A stretch of 64,000 nucleotides of DNA from Parachlorella kessleri (lineage: Eukaryota; Chlorophyta; Trebouxiophyceae; Chlorellales; Chlorellaceae). The position numbers were made by a program, and so were the translations under genes. The stretch lies in assembly GCA_001598975.1 (NCBI GenBank), contig BBXU01002596.1:16572-80571 (forward strand), written 5' to 3'. The notes below the pieces were generated by a model. The model saw only the letters and a program-made list of their open reading frames with translations, ran no database searches and was not told where the DNA came from. Shown one piece after another: positions 26,301-37,730 of the stretch (its first letter is position 1; the number at the start of each line of letters is the position of its first letter).

Positions 26301-28128
26301 TCCTTCTTGCACAGCTTGCGACGGACGGGCATCAGGGCCCGCCTCCTCGCTGACAGCCTGGCCTTGGCTGCCATGCAGCTGCCCTTGCACAACCAGCTTT
26401 GTCTCCAGCAGCTGCCCCAGTGCACACTCTTCATCCTCCTCCGGGAGCACAGGCATGCCGTGCTGCGGACTTGGCATCCTGGCCGGGTCAATATTGCACA
26501 GCCACGGTGGTGCAACTGCGTGGCTGCAGCTGGCCGGCAAGTCGGCCTGCTCTGGTGGGACTGACTGGAGCGGGCCTTGAGCCGTGCTGCCCACACGCGC
26601 TGGGGAGCCGGGCTGGCTAACAGGGGAGCCGGCTTCTGGCAATGTGCTGGAAACTTCTGCAGAACAAGCAGCCTAACTCTTGGCATACATGGCCAAGGCT
26701 CTAGACCTACCATCCAGGTGCTTGGCAATTCCGTCACTCATAGTGTTTGAGGGCCATTCCAAGGCAACGACTTCGGATTGCCAGCTAGGAAACTCTTAAG
26801 TAGCTTTACTTGGGAGACCGCACCTGCAATTTCTGCGTGAGCTGCAGCTGGCTCCAACTGTAGCCCAAGTGGTGCTCTGTGCTGGTCAGATATGTCCCTT
26901 GGCTGGGCTGCAGGCTGGCTGCCGGTCAGCCCAAGCCTTTGAAATGCGTCTGCGATCCCCAGGGAGAGCCTTCCCATGACCCCTCCTGCCATGCCGGCAT
27001 GGGAGTGGAGTCGAGAGGACTGGTGGCACACTGGCAGCAGAGACTGCCGCCCTAGCTGACCTGCCACAACAGCCGAGGCGCTCTCGCCCACAGCACTGAG
27101 GCGATGCTGGGCTTGAGAGCCTGGCCGCTGCGGAGCAGCACCTTCCTTCAAGCTGCATAGCGACCCACAAAGTCAAAGAGCCTTACACATAGTTACTGCA
27201 GCACTCTTATGGCTTGAAAAGGGTTGCATTCCACGTGTTGCAATGCCGAAATGTTCGTACATTCCCAACCTGGAGGTGCACATCACTGCAAATTAATAGG
27301 GTGGGGACGACTGCTCCAGGCCAGATGCTATGCCATGGGCTCACCCGTGAGCTGCTGTAGAGCCACGGGGCAGTGCCACAATGGACGCCCGCCGCGACAG
27401 TCCCAGGGACATAGGTCGGAGCTTGCATGAGCTGGCTGCTGCCTCCGGGTGGCCCACATGGCATGGTGGCTCCACGAACAGATTCATGGAGTTCACATTT
27501 TCTGCAGGTTCAACATAGGAGCAAGTGCACAGGCATCATCAGAGCCTGGACCAGCTCGTAGTATGAGTTCGCTTTGCTCAATGCCCACCTGTGACCTGGG
27601 CATGTTGACTGCCATGTGCAGGCTTGGCCCGCTGATTTTTCTTTGGTGTGGGTGTCTCCACCACCAGTTCAAAGGCATCAACCTGAACAATATGAACAAA
27701 TGGCTGACCGTGGGACTCTCAGTACCGTGGTGTGAAGCTGTGCACATCGCACGTATTTCTAATAAACTTTCACAGGCTGTATATGCAGCCAATGCGCTTG
27801 CCTCCTCAAAGTAGGCCTTGAGGTCTGCGATATGCTGCGCATAGCTAGCTGCCCGTGCCCGGCCTATTGAGGGAGCCAGCCGGCGGCGTAACCGGCCCTT
27901 GCCACCACCGCTGTCCTCGCTCTCGGCAGTAGAAGCTACCAGAGTATCCACACCAGGCAGGGGGCTTTCTGCCACAGGCGTGAGCACGCTGACAGCAGTA
28001 ACATACGTATTATTTGAGGAGGCTGTTGCAGCATAAATGCTGTCAGCGGTGCTCAGCTCCACCGCTGCAGAGCTTTTAGGCTCTTTCCTGCGCCTGCTGA
28101 AGGTGACCAGGCTAGATGTGTCAGTCAT
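23320..28128 (-). CDS. HASPIN: Haspin-type histone H3 Thr3 kinase
   Basis: Haspin phosphorylates histone H3 Thr3 in mitosis, which brings the chromosomal passenger complex to centromeres. Twelve exons on minus: 28128-27802, 27682-27589, 27435-27345, 27152-26824, 26656-26244, 26106-25954, 25766-25679, 25450-25269, 24997-24914, 24714-24599, 24291-24141 and 23595-23320, closing to about 767 aa. The N-terminus has YFEEVDAFEL, a block also found in plant haspin. The kinase has the Gly loop IGEGTFGEAF, the Lys in VFKIVP, VNGEPQKRADEIL, the haspin insert QHGSENDP, the catalytic HRDLHWGN, DFTLSR in place of DFG, and the C-terminal YRRMKKAT. All catalytic residues are present. Three introns (after 27802, 26244 and 24914) need GC donors. 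One intron carries a dispersed repeat. Exon 3's borders are the least sure. It diverges from the FHA gene. Confidence 0.93.
23876..23999 (+). repeat. Dispersed repeat inside a haspin intron
   Basis: A full-length copy, GGGGAGACAACTGCTGG... to CACTACCTGCCACCCATGC, lies in the intron between haspin exons 11 and 12 (23596-24140), on the strand opposite the gene. It matches the 2460-2755 units closely, apart from a few extra bases after CTGCATCCAGC. Its place inside an intron shows the family is not simply a 3'-flank element. Confidence 0.8.
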
Positions 28129-28428
28129 GGGGAGCAGAAAATCAGCCTTACAACTCGCCCGGGCCTACTTCACCAGTGAAACGCCTCTATCTTCAGGTTA
28201 GACTGAGCAGGAGCCTCTCCTAGGTTGTAGCCTGCTTCCGCTTCTTGAAATCCAGTGAAGCGCAGCAGGACAGCAGCAGGCGCGCCATCTGGTCTTTAAA
28301 CAACCGCGATCACCGCTGTGCTGCTTGGTTGTCCGGTTTAGTTCCAGTCCGCCTCTCCTGTTGGGGAGTCGCTCTGCTCCCAGGCTCCTCTTAAAGTGTA
28401 CAGGCTCTCACCCTTGAATCAACAGAAC
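28129..28428. promoter_or_regulatory. Divergent promoter region, haspin / FHA
   Basis: 300 bp separate the two start codons, reading outward. No TATA-like box was noticed; the centre has TTTAAACAACCGCG at about 28294-28307. Inferred from layout only. Confidence 0.4.
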
Positions 28429-29376
28429 ATGACTGTGAGTTAGCTTGCCTTAAAGAACAAGCCTGCCTGTGACCCTCCTTTCCTCACGCTGTACGTCAGA
28501 CACGCTGGTCGCCTTGCAGGAGGCGCCAACAGCCACACTGCACCTGCACTTGGTGGAGGGGCCTCTGGCAGGCCTGCAGCTCACGACTGGGGACGCCGAC
28601 CGCTACCAGATTGGACGCACCCGCACCACGAAGGTCAAGGGCTTACAAATCAAGGACCCTGATATCTCCGAAAAGCATGCAGAGCTCGTGTGGCAAGCGG
28701 GGCAGTGGAGCGTGCGCGACCTGGGAAGCACAAACGGCACACAGCTGAACGGTCTGGAGTTAGAGAGCAGAGGTAAGAAATCACTCAGTTTGCACCCGTC
28801 CATGGTGCCAACGGTGAGGCCTGGCACTCGCTTCTCTGTGCCTTAGTGCGCTGGGCAGTCTGTGCCACTTCCCAACTTCACGAGTGTGGCTGGTGCGCAG
28901 GCGATCCTGTTGCACTGAAAACAGGGGATGTCCTCCGCTTTGGCACTAGCACCACGGCAAACGTTATGGTCAGTGCTTCCAAAGCATACGTGGCTGCAGC
29001 GCAATGGTGCATTTGCGCCTGCTACAGTTGGGTGCAGCAGGGTCAGTCAGGGCGGGTCCAACAGCATGCAGCCTAACCATGGCGTATTTGGGTGCAGATT
29101 GATGTCGAGTTGGAGGATGTAACTGTAGCGCAGTACCTGCAGTCTGAGTGTTCACAGCTGGAGCTTCTTATCAAGGTGAGGTGTAGGAAGAAGCATAGCC
29201 AGACTGACTGGAAATGCGGCTGGCTGGGCTAGTCAGTAAATTACAATGCTCTGCTGCAGCTAGCTACAAGGCCACTATCTGGTGCATATATGCAGGCACG
29301 AGCCGCTGCAGTGGCGCAACAACTCAAGCTTAAGTGGCAGGCTGCAAAGGGGCAGCTACTCCTTGATGCTCATTAG
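28429..29376 (+). CDS. Small FHA-domain protein
   Basis: The FHA fold binds phosphothreonine peptides. Exons: 28429-28434 (Met-Thr only), 28520-28772, 28901-28968, 29098-29175 and 29296-29376 (stop TAG); phases close to 161 aa. The FHA core spans about residues 10-105: RYQIGRTRT (phosphate-binding Arg), DPDISEKHAEL (the conserved Ser-x-x-His), VRDLGSTNGTQLNG (the Asn-Gly turn) and LKTGDVLRFG. It is followed by a short helical tail (QYLQSECSQLELLIK, AAAVAQQLKLKWQAAKGQ) that may form a coiled coil. No kinase, helicase or zinc domain is attached, so it probably acts as an adaptor. Its partner cannot be read from sequence; the neighbour haspin is a kinase but a link would be speculation. The 6-nt first coding exon (ATGACT, then GTGAGT) is chosen because exon 2 continues in phase. 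Confidence 0.88.
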
Positions 29377-29526
29377 TTGCAGCGGACAGGGGTTATCCTT
29401 TCGCCTTGCCAAAGTATCAGCTGTTAAAAGTATGTTTCACAGGTGGCTGCCAGTGCGAACAAACAGGAGTAGGGGCAAACTGGACTGACAAGGCAGGATG
29501 CACTTATGCCCTGTGTCGGCCTGAGA

Positions 29527-29590
29527 TATTAGCATGGGTGGCAGGTAGTGCAAACAGGGAGTAGAGCTGGGCTGACTGGACGGGACTGAG
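29527..29590 (-). repeat. Dispersed repeat, inverted partial copy
   Basis: It reads TTAGCATGGGTGGCAGGTAG... then GAGCTGGGCTGACTGGAC, the reverse complement of the 3' half of the family (CAGCCCAGCTC...CTACCTGCCACCCATGC). The 5' half is missing or diverged. Confidence 0.7.
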
Positions 29591-29835
29591 ATATATTTTA
29601 TTTGGCAAGGGTGGCAGGCATAGCGGATCGGAGATGAGGTATGGGCATGCTGGCCTGACTCTTTTTACTAGAAAGATATAATGGAGGCGAGCCATGCATT
29701 TGACCTGCTCGCAGTCTGTAGGACTGTAGCATCCTGTACAGCATTTGATAATGGAGGCAGGTTGTGCGATTTGAGGATTACGGGTGAGCTGCTCCGACAG
29801 GGCTGGATGCACGTCGTGCTCTGGTATTCTGTTCA

Positions 29836-29931
29836 GCATTTATTGAGGGTGGCAGGGAGTGCGAGCAGGGAGGAGGTACTGGGATACTGGGCGGACAGGG
29901 TTGAATGCAGAATGAGCCTGAGTCTTGCCTG
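29836..29931 (-). repeat. Dispersed repeat, inverted diverged copy
   Basis: It reads TTTATTGAGGGTGGCAGGGA..., then GGACAGGGTTGAATGCAGAA and TGAGCCTGAGTCTTGCCTGA, the reverse complement of nearly the whole unit, with more differences than the other copies. Confidence 0.65.
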
Positions 29932-30653
29932 ATTTGCCTGATTTAGCATTTGCCACAGTGGTTGCAGTGCTCGGGTTAGACACCAATAGGTGAAGCGGAC
30001 GAGTTCTTGAGCTTTAGAGCTTCATGTAGCTCCTCCTGGCGACAAGTAGGCCATGGATACCTCAGAGCAACAATGTACGGACAGACAGCTGTGAGCCACT
30101 AGCACTGCTGCTAGCCATGGACTACTCACACATTGCGACTAGTGGCTGGGTAGCTTTGATTCTAACCATCTTCTTCGCATGGATTTATTGGAGGACAGCT
30201 CCCATCCAACCACACGGCACGGCTGTAACAAAGCCAGCAAGGCACAGCTGCTCTACCTGTGGATTGGGTCCTCTAAACCTCGGATGCTTATCAACTACCT
30301 GCCTTCACCCTTGGGGCATCAGAACTGCCTTGCAACCGACACACCACTGGGCATTGGACCAACTCCACACCCCAGCAAACATGATAGGCATACTGACCTT
30401 CCATCCCATCCCCACAGCCCAGTCTCTTGTATATGTAGGAGCTCCTCACGTTCATCCAGTGCAGATATCCTAAGCAGACAAACAGGGCCGCTCCGATTGC
30501 TTGCGGAGCATGTCTGGTTAGGTTTGGTAACATATATCACCCACCCGGCCAACACACAAACACAGCTAGCTGGACTACCAACCACAAGCTTACGACAACA
30601 AACGTTATCACCGCACTGGACCCATGCATTTCCCCCTTCTCCACATGTGCTCT

Positions 30654-33600
30654 CTAGGCCATGGCCGTCGCATTTTCACAGGCTGCCAGCGCCTGCCGTG
30701 CAAAGTAGCGGACGTCTAGGTCAGGGTCCTCTTGGAGCTCAGCCAGGCAAGGCTTGAAGGTTTGGTCGATGAGCAAAGCATCCGCCAGCGGGACCAGCTT
30801 CTCCATCACCTTTGCAGAGTTGAAACGGATGTTGGCCACTCGATCCTGCACAAAAGAGGGAGGCCCAAGGACGCATGTGGACAAACACCGAGGCCTGGCT
30901 ACAGGTGCGCCTGGTGCACTTGTCAGCCTGGCTGCAGTGGCACCAGCCATATTTTTGCACTGTCTGCCTAACACAGCAGACGTGAAACGATACTTGTGGT
31001 GCAAGCAGAATGCATTAGGCTTATGGGACACCATGCAGTAAAATGGAGACAGGAACCGTAAGGGGAATGACCTAACTACAACACCGAACCTGACCTGAAA
31101 AGCAAGACAAATGTGCCATCATGCTGTCCTAGTCTGGCATGGCAGCGTCGCAGGCAACCGGATCTGCTGGCAATAGCTTAAACTACCATACCACTGCACC
31201 CCGATGTCTAAGCGCAAGCCCATCAAAATCTGACCTCACCTTGGAACAAGTCACGGTCACTGGCAGCATAGCGGTGGAGAGCACGTCATGAGGCACGTTG
31301 GGCGCAAGGGCCACAATTGCTGACAACACTGTCATTCTGTAGAGGTAATTCTGATGCGAGATCATGCCAAGAACCTGCAGCATAACCAGTGGTGGTAGAT
31401 GTTAGCACCGCAACCATCTGCATTGCAAGCGAATGAGGCAACACCACACCTGGCATCAACCCCCTATCCAGCTAGAGTTACAGACCTAAACTTAGGAGTT
31501 CAAACACGTGCGCCCCAAGCACTCGTCACAGCAGATATCGACGGCAGCAGACATGAGAAGCGGGCGATCCCATCACCTGTGGGACGATATGGTCCTTCGC
31601 CCAGTCTGGGCCAAACTCCTGAGCTAGCCTTTGAAGGTTCTTGGTAGCTGCGTCCCGAATGCTGTACACAGGGTCCTGCGGGATGGAAATTTGAGGCAAC
31701 ATGCTGGTCGTCCAGTCTCAAGCATAGGGTTGCAAGCCAGCTCTTGCATGCAATCATACCTGACAACCGAACTCCCTAGAACCATCAGGGACTTGAGGTT
31801 TGCCGCAGAAGTCTAAGGCACAGTCCGCGCAGTGTGGGTTTAAACACATTGGCATCGTGTGCACAGACAGGACTGCGGCTCACAGTCTGCTTACGCCTAC
31901 ATCCTAACGGACCATGCCAAAAGACCTTCCATCCCTGCCCAATAATCAAGCCCACCTGCAACCACTTCATACACTGCGGGCCCAGCTTCTGCTCAAAGAA
32001 GTCCGGTCCCAACTGCACCCAGCAGAGCAAATGCAGGTGTGTCCTTGCGGCGTGCAGCAGTGTGAGTGAGCCTAGCGGCCTGCTGCAGGCTACACAGGAG
32101 CCTCCTTCACGTCACCCAGTTAAGATTGCAGAGTTGGTAGTGAAGCCTGCTGCAGCCAGCTGTCCTAGCCACTCACCTGGCTTGCCAGCAGCGGTATGTG
32201 TGATATGATGGCTAACCTTACTCTCCAATGCTTGTCCTGCAGTCAGGAGGCTCTGACTGGCTTGGTATTTGCCAGCAAGGGGACCCCGTGTCACATGTGG
32301 CACCACTCCAGGGGCATTGCCTCAGCAGCAGGTACAAGGCAGAAAGCAAGCCTCCAAAGCGGTACGGCTTGCACAGTCACTCGGTTTGTTGCTGCGTAGA
32401 ACATGCACCAGCCACAGCCTCCCACCTCCGCAAGCTCTCCAATCGCAGGAAGCAAACTCTGGGCCAGCAGCTCAATGCCGATAACCTGTCGACACAGGCA
32501 GTGGCCAATCACATAAGTCATTGGAATGGCAACCTTTGCTGCTCCACATGTTGTGCAACACCTACTCTTTCGACCCTCCCATTGCGACAAGCAACATATA
32601 AATCAACTTCAGAAGTTCAGCCGCCCCCTAGTGCTCTCAAGGCCACCTCCGAGCCTGGCAAGAGGCCTACCTCGCACCCGGTCACCCCGAGCTCATTGCA
32701 CTGCAGTGCAAACCCCGCCATCGCCACTCCACCCACCTGGTTCACTTGGTCCAGCTTGGCAATGATGTTGAGCCGCACCTCTGGCCAATCATCCTTCAGC
32801 AAGCTCAAGAACACAGGCAACAGGTGCTCAATGGTGGAGGCCTGCAAAGCAACAGCAGGTACAAGAGCATGTCAATTAATCAAGTCGGCAGGCTGGACAA
32901 GGACGTGACTCATAGCAGCAGTGGACCACATGCATCCGAGCTCATCCCTGATCTGCACGTAGCAGCCTGCCGGTCAGTACAGTCGCCACACACCTCCTAT
33001 ATATTGAAGTGCCTTGGCGGTCATGGCTCCCTGGCGAGCGCGGCTAATCAGTTTCCGGCTCACAGCTTATGTTTCTTCTAACTTTTTCCACAAGTGGCGG
33101 CAGGGACGTGCATCATGGAACCCACACGAAAAGCTTAGGGGCCCACATGGCTCTCAGGAGATCACACAACTGTACTTGCCTTGCCCAGCATGGGTGCCAG
33201 CTCCATGACCACTCCTGCGAGTGCTGACCGGACATACTGGCTGGCGTCCGTTGACAGCTCCCGCACACACGGCAGGATGCTGGACATGACCTGCACCACC
33301 AAACTGCACCGTACGTAAGTGAGGCACGCCACATACTATGGCAGGCTGCCCTCATTTCACTTGGGCCTGCAGTACATTCCAGTCACCAGCTTAAGTCACC
33401 AGTTACCGTACGTCAGCCCACGCTCCACTCCACGACCTGCACTTGGTGTCAGCGGCGCTCGGCACTGACCAGACACTTTTCTTAGCCAGCATCCCGCCCG
33501 GGTTAGCGACCAATCCTCCCTCTTCCTGCCCATGCCCAGACCAAGCTTGGTCATGACCCCAGGTCTGATACCTCTGCCCTATCGCAAACACCGGCCCTTC

Positions 33601-36005
33601 CACAGACCCGGCCTGGTCAACTGGCTGTGAAAGTGGACCAAAGGGTGCTCATTCCAACCCTAACCCACCACTGCCCCTAACGCGAACCCCTCTTGCTAAA
33701 GGGTCGTGCATGCTCAGCCCAGGTGGTAATAACAGGACATCTTTAGACAGGTTTTGCGCTCAACGTTTTGCACTGGGAACGAACCCATGCTGGCCTTTCT
33801 CTGCTCCTGGCTTGATGCACCAGTAGACACTTACCCCGACAGCACACTGCTCTATCCCAGCCTACTATGTCCAGCCCCAGCACCACCGAAGGGGTATCCT
33901 AGCCTGCCTGCACTACACCCTGAGCACCAATTTGCGCACCTGCTCGCCCGGTAGTAGCCGGCACACGGCTGCTATCCTGCCGGCTGCAGCTCCCCGCACC
34001 TCCGCCTCACTGTCTCGAAGCAGCCGCACAAAGGGCGGCAGCAGCTCTGTGTGGACAAGGTCGGCACCCAGCACCTCGCAAAGTGCGGGTACCTGCTGCG
34101 CCACGTTGTACCGCACGCGCCAGGACTTGTCCTGCACAAGTCATGACGCAACACCTTCCCTTACAGCACTGCACAACCTGCAAGGCGCCTACCAATCCGT
34201 CACACTCTGATGCTGCAGTACATGCAAGAGGTGTTGGCTATAACAACACTGTAAGCTGCTTGCACTGCAAGCACCAAGCAGCCTCATGCTAAATACCCAG
34301 GCGCACCCTGCGCCAAAAGAAGTGTCCACTGTGTGCCCAACTCCTGGTGAATGGTCCCCGAGCAAGCAATGACACATTTGCACACCTACCTGTGCAAACT
34401 TCTGCATGACTGGGAGCACATGCTCCACCACCTGCTCCCTGGAAAGCACTCGCGCCAGCGGGCTGCATCCCTCCACCGCAATCAGTCGCACAGAGTCTTG
34501 GTCTGCACAGCACGCCCGACGGTGACTTTGGGCAAACCGTGCACTGATGCAGAGTCCCTTGACATTATGACGCCCCATGAGCATCCAGGATCGGAGCAAG
34601 CACCAGCATCCCATTACCACTTTATATAGCCCTGCTTGAGTCGTGCATTAGAAAAACCGAACCTCTTCCCACTCCTTCCTGTCATAGAGTTTGAGATGTC
34701 AAGTAGCGCGGTGCGCGTCTGCGAGCATGCCTACCGTCTTGCGTAAGTGCTGTAAACAGCGGCAGCAGCTGTGCGCTGACATGCTCCGCCTCCATGACTT
34801 CTGAGAGCTTGCCCAAGTTCTGCAGGACGGTGCAACATTCAGTCACTACGATGCGTGGTACCTAGATTTCAATACCTTGCAGATTGTCCTCCTCAAGCTT
34901 TGACAGGCATCATCAAACAGCCTCGGCAAGGGCAGCAGCAGCAACACACTGCAAGGTATGCACAATGTGGATCGCCAGGTGCGTGCCACTGCGATCTCGA
35001 GTTCAACCACTAAGTGCAACATCATGCATCGTTCTGCATACACCTTTCCATTGCGGCGCCGCAAATTCTCAACAACAGTGGTTACAACAGGGCAGCTGCT
35101 TCCATCCTTACCTGCGCTGCTGCCCGCCGCACCATGGGGGTCTCGTCCTTGCACAGCTGCACAAACAAAGTCCGCAAATCCGACCGCAGCGGCTCCTGCA
35201 CCCGCGGATAGGCTGTGGCGAAGAGCCGACAAGCGGACACTCGTGACGTCCACTCCTTGCTGGCTAGCCTCTGCACCAAAACAACAACACTGCCATTTTT
35301 ATGCAATGCCATGTACTTCTCTGCTCAGCGCTGGAAACAAAGGGACACTTACAAACCATTCATCGCACTTCGGGCTTGACCAAGCTGTCACCAAAAGCTC
35401 GCTTGCTCCCAAAGGGTCTAATTATCTTGAGCTGGTGCGCTGGCAGAAGGTCCTCTGACGCCGTCAAACAGGCTGAGAGACTATCTGTTCAGTCCACTGC
35501 AGTTCAGCTTTACCTTGACAAGGACCACAAAATGCTCTGACATGCTGGGCTCGGGCATCTGCGCGCCCACGGCGCACAGGGACTCCACTGCCCTGTCTCT
35601 GACCACGGTCTCGTCCACAGTAGCTAGAGTCTCCAGCGGCAACAACAGGAAGTGGGCATACTCCGGGCCGCCAACCAGGGGCACAAACTTGCCCAGTTCC
35701 TCTGCCATCACCAGCAGAACCTCATCCTCATCGTCGCTGTTCTCGTTCAAGAAAGGGATGAGCTCCCGCCGGGTTCGCTCCTCGCCCAGGGCCAGAGCGA
35801 TGGTGCTCAGCCGTTTAACTGAGTTAAGCCGCAGAGCCACATCCTCGTTGCGCAGCTCGTCTCTGCACGCATCCACCTGACTGGAGTGATCACCTGCCCT
35901 GTCCTGTGGGATCGAAGACTGCCACCTTGGGCTTTCCCCAACTTACATCAACACCGCTATGGGATACAGGTTGTCGTTCCCCGACAGGGTGGCCACAGTT
36001 GCCAT
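30654..36005 (-). CDS. PP2AA: PP2A 65 kDa scaffold subunit A (HEAT repeats)
   Basis: This is the scaffold of protein phosphatase 2A, which holds the catalytic C and regulatory B subunits. Fourteen exons on minus: 36005-35947, 35880-35514, 35270-35112, 34819-34735, 34502-34390, 34131-33940, 33290-33180, 32841-32737, 32485-32426, 32236-32177, 32012-31956, 31675-31577, 31374-31240 and 30845-30654. They total 1794 nt and 597 aa, against about 590 for the family, and all phases close. HEAT blocks appear in order: [133 protein letters not shown], and the closing [14 protein letters not shown]. The intron at 33179-32842 has a GC donor (AAG/GCAAGT) fixed by the reading frame on both sides. Exon 2 starts at a CAG four bases before a second possible acceptor. 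Identity is certain. Confidence 0.97.
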
Positions 36006-37079
36006 CCTGCTGCTGGGGTTGATGCGTCGATCGCTTGCCTCAGAGCATGTCCTCCAGTTTGAAAGCAATCGGGACAGCAACGGAATTGCGAAAGGCAGAT
36101 CTGGGTTGTCAAGTCCACTAGGGGTTTTCGGGCCTCAAAATGCCTCAAATTTAAGAAAGGGGGGCATGCTTCATGGCCATGCACTCATGGCTCATGGCTG
36201 GGCCATGGCTGGGCCATGAGCCATTTATGCATGGCTCTCTTCCCATTGCTCGTCAACTCAGAAGGGGTGCCCCACAATATCTGAATGTTTTCAAATGATA
36301 TCCACTGGTGGACCTTGGCTCAACGCAGAGCTGGTCCAGATGGCATCTTTACCTGTTTACTGTTTTTATTTGACAGCAGGGCAGAAATCCAGTGTCGGTA
36401 ACGAGAAGTGCATGTGCGGGAGAAAAAGGGGATAGTTGGAGCCAAACACAAGAAATCTCTGTGACATGGAAGGTAAGACTACTGGCACCCTGCACACACA
36501 GGAAATGTACAGCTACAAATTGCCAGAGCGACACAGCAGACTGTCTAACATTACTGTACACATTCTCTGAAAACGCATGCCCACGCTGCAGGGGATCCCA
36601 CACACAACTGTACCAGCGCTGCAGCCCAGCGGGCTGCAAAGGCAGGCCAGAGTTGCTGGCTGCTGCAGAGGCGGTGGGGAATCCTAAGCTGGCGGCAGAT
36701 GGTGGCAGCCATGCATGAGACTGACCTTGGATATCTGTATAGATAGCGCTGCTACTCCCGTGCCAGACAAAAAAGTCGATAAAGGCTGGAAACCAAGGTG
36801 TGCCGTCATGCTCAAGGACTGGGTCGCAGAGAGGCATTCAGCGTGTTATACTGTAGAGCCCAATAAAGACGTAGCAAACCTACGTGCTGGTCATGGCACC
36901 TAGCTGCCCTACTAGCTGCCTGACTATGAAGCAACCACAAACTGATGCAGCAGTAGCAGCGCTTCCTGACCACACCTTCAGCAAGATCAAACAATGACCT
37001 TGTGTGCTTGAAGTGTTTGTCTGCCGTTCAGGAGGTCAGTACTGCCACATGCCAGGCTGTGAGTGTCAACAGCTGCTGG
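36006..37079. other. Spacer upstream of PP2A-A
   Basis: It holds the PP2A-A promoter side and an ATGGC-rich inverted-repeat cluster (36172-36238). A minus frame at 36349-36837 is open for 162 codons but shows no family pattern or clear splice sites. No gene is supported. Confidence 0.4.
36172..36238. repeat. CATGGC tandem and inverted-repeat cluster
   Basis: CATGGC/GCCATG units recur about seven times in 67 bp, including CTCATGGC at 36191-36198 and its reverse complement GCCATGAG at 36213-36220, with a direct repeat of GGCTGGGCCAT between. It could fold as a hairpin or form a short tandem expansion. It lies about 170-230 bp upstream of the PP2A-A start codon. Confidence 0.6.
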
Positions 37080-37730
37080 CTAACCTTTGTGGCGCTCGCT
37101 CTGTATGCACTTACCCCAGAGCAAGCCTCTATCAGACAGCAGAGGCTCCTCTTTGCCTGTTATCCGCCTGGGGAGCCTGCCATGCTGCTTCACAAAGTCC
37201 TGCATCGGCTGGTAGCGCACTCCCCAAGCCGCCATCGTACATGCCTTCCAAAGCCAGCCCAGGAGGTTCGGTAGGGCGCCGACACTCTCAGGCGACAGTT
37301 GCAGCTGCATCCGGTCCTTGTAGCACTGCCGCTGCCCAACTACACCCAGGCAGCCACCTAGCCTCTCGCCGGACAGAAACAGGATGCGCTTACCAGCAGA
37401 CTTGTGCAGCAGCCTGTCATGCTCTTGTGGGAAAGCTGGTGTCGGATGCAGCCACTGCTCCCAGAGCATGTCCACCTCTTTTGTGGGCAGTCACACCCAG
37501 CTGGGGAGGGTTTGCAGCGCTCCCTTCCCTGGCGCTGCCAGCGGTGGGCGCCAGCTGCCCGTCCTGCGCTGCTGGGTGGTCTGCACTCCACAGCCCCAGC
37601 ACTGCACCACCTGAGTCAAAAGGGGGCAGCCGGCCGTGCTGCTGCTGGCAAGCTGCCACCTGCTGCACGCCTGCTCCAGAGCAATAGCGCCATGTGGGGT
37701 GGCGTCTGCGAGAGTGGGTCCACAAAGTTG
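37080..37730 (-). pseudogene. Helicase-associated-domain repeats, decayed
   Basis: The minus strand encodes three tandem helicase-associated (HA) units, the small Trp-rich helical domain found in algal helicases and related proteins. In order: unit 1 with QQHGRLP and LGLW, continuing in another frame with VQTTQQRR...LQTLPSWV; unit 2 with WEQWL, EHDRL and QRQCYKDR, ending LPNLLGWLWK; unit 3 with WGVRYQPMQDFVKQHGRLP and LLWGKCIQSERHKG. Units 1 and 2 are joined only if a one-base slip near 37586-37590 is allowed. A TGA (37493-37491) stands where the family has the second Trp of the GWxW-type ending. I see no intron long enough to remove these breaks. A donor after SERHK (about 37084) could lead to a further exon that I cannot find. 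A relic is most likely; a real gene with sequencing errors is the alternative. Confidence 0.5.

Larger units (their letters stand above)
29377..30653. other. Gene-free stretch rich in repeat fragments
   Basis: This is the spacer between convergent FHA (+) and PP2A-A (-) genes. Two inverted copies of the dispersed repeat and possibly a third fragment (29600-29670, GGGTGGCAGGC...) are present. A short frame starting at 30117 on + (MDYSHIATSGWVALILTIFF) is hydrophobic but stops soon and has no support. Confidence 0.5.

Noticed and set aside
26150..26737. 195-codon minus frame
   Set aside because: Overlaps haspin exon 5 in a different frame; the haspin frame joins its neighbours in phase.
36349..36837. 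162-codon minus frame with WDPLQRGH
   Set aside because: No start context, family or splice link to the relic downstream.
37004..37687. 227-codon + frame
   Set aside because: Antisense of the helicase-associated-domain relic, and composition is not protein-like.
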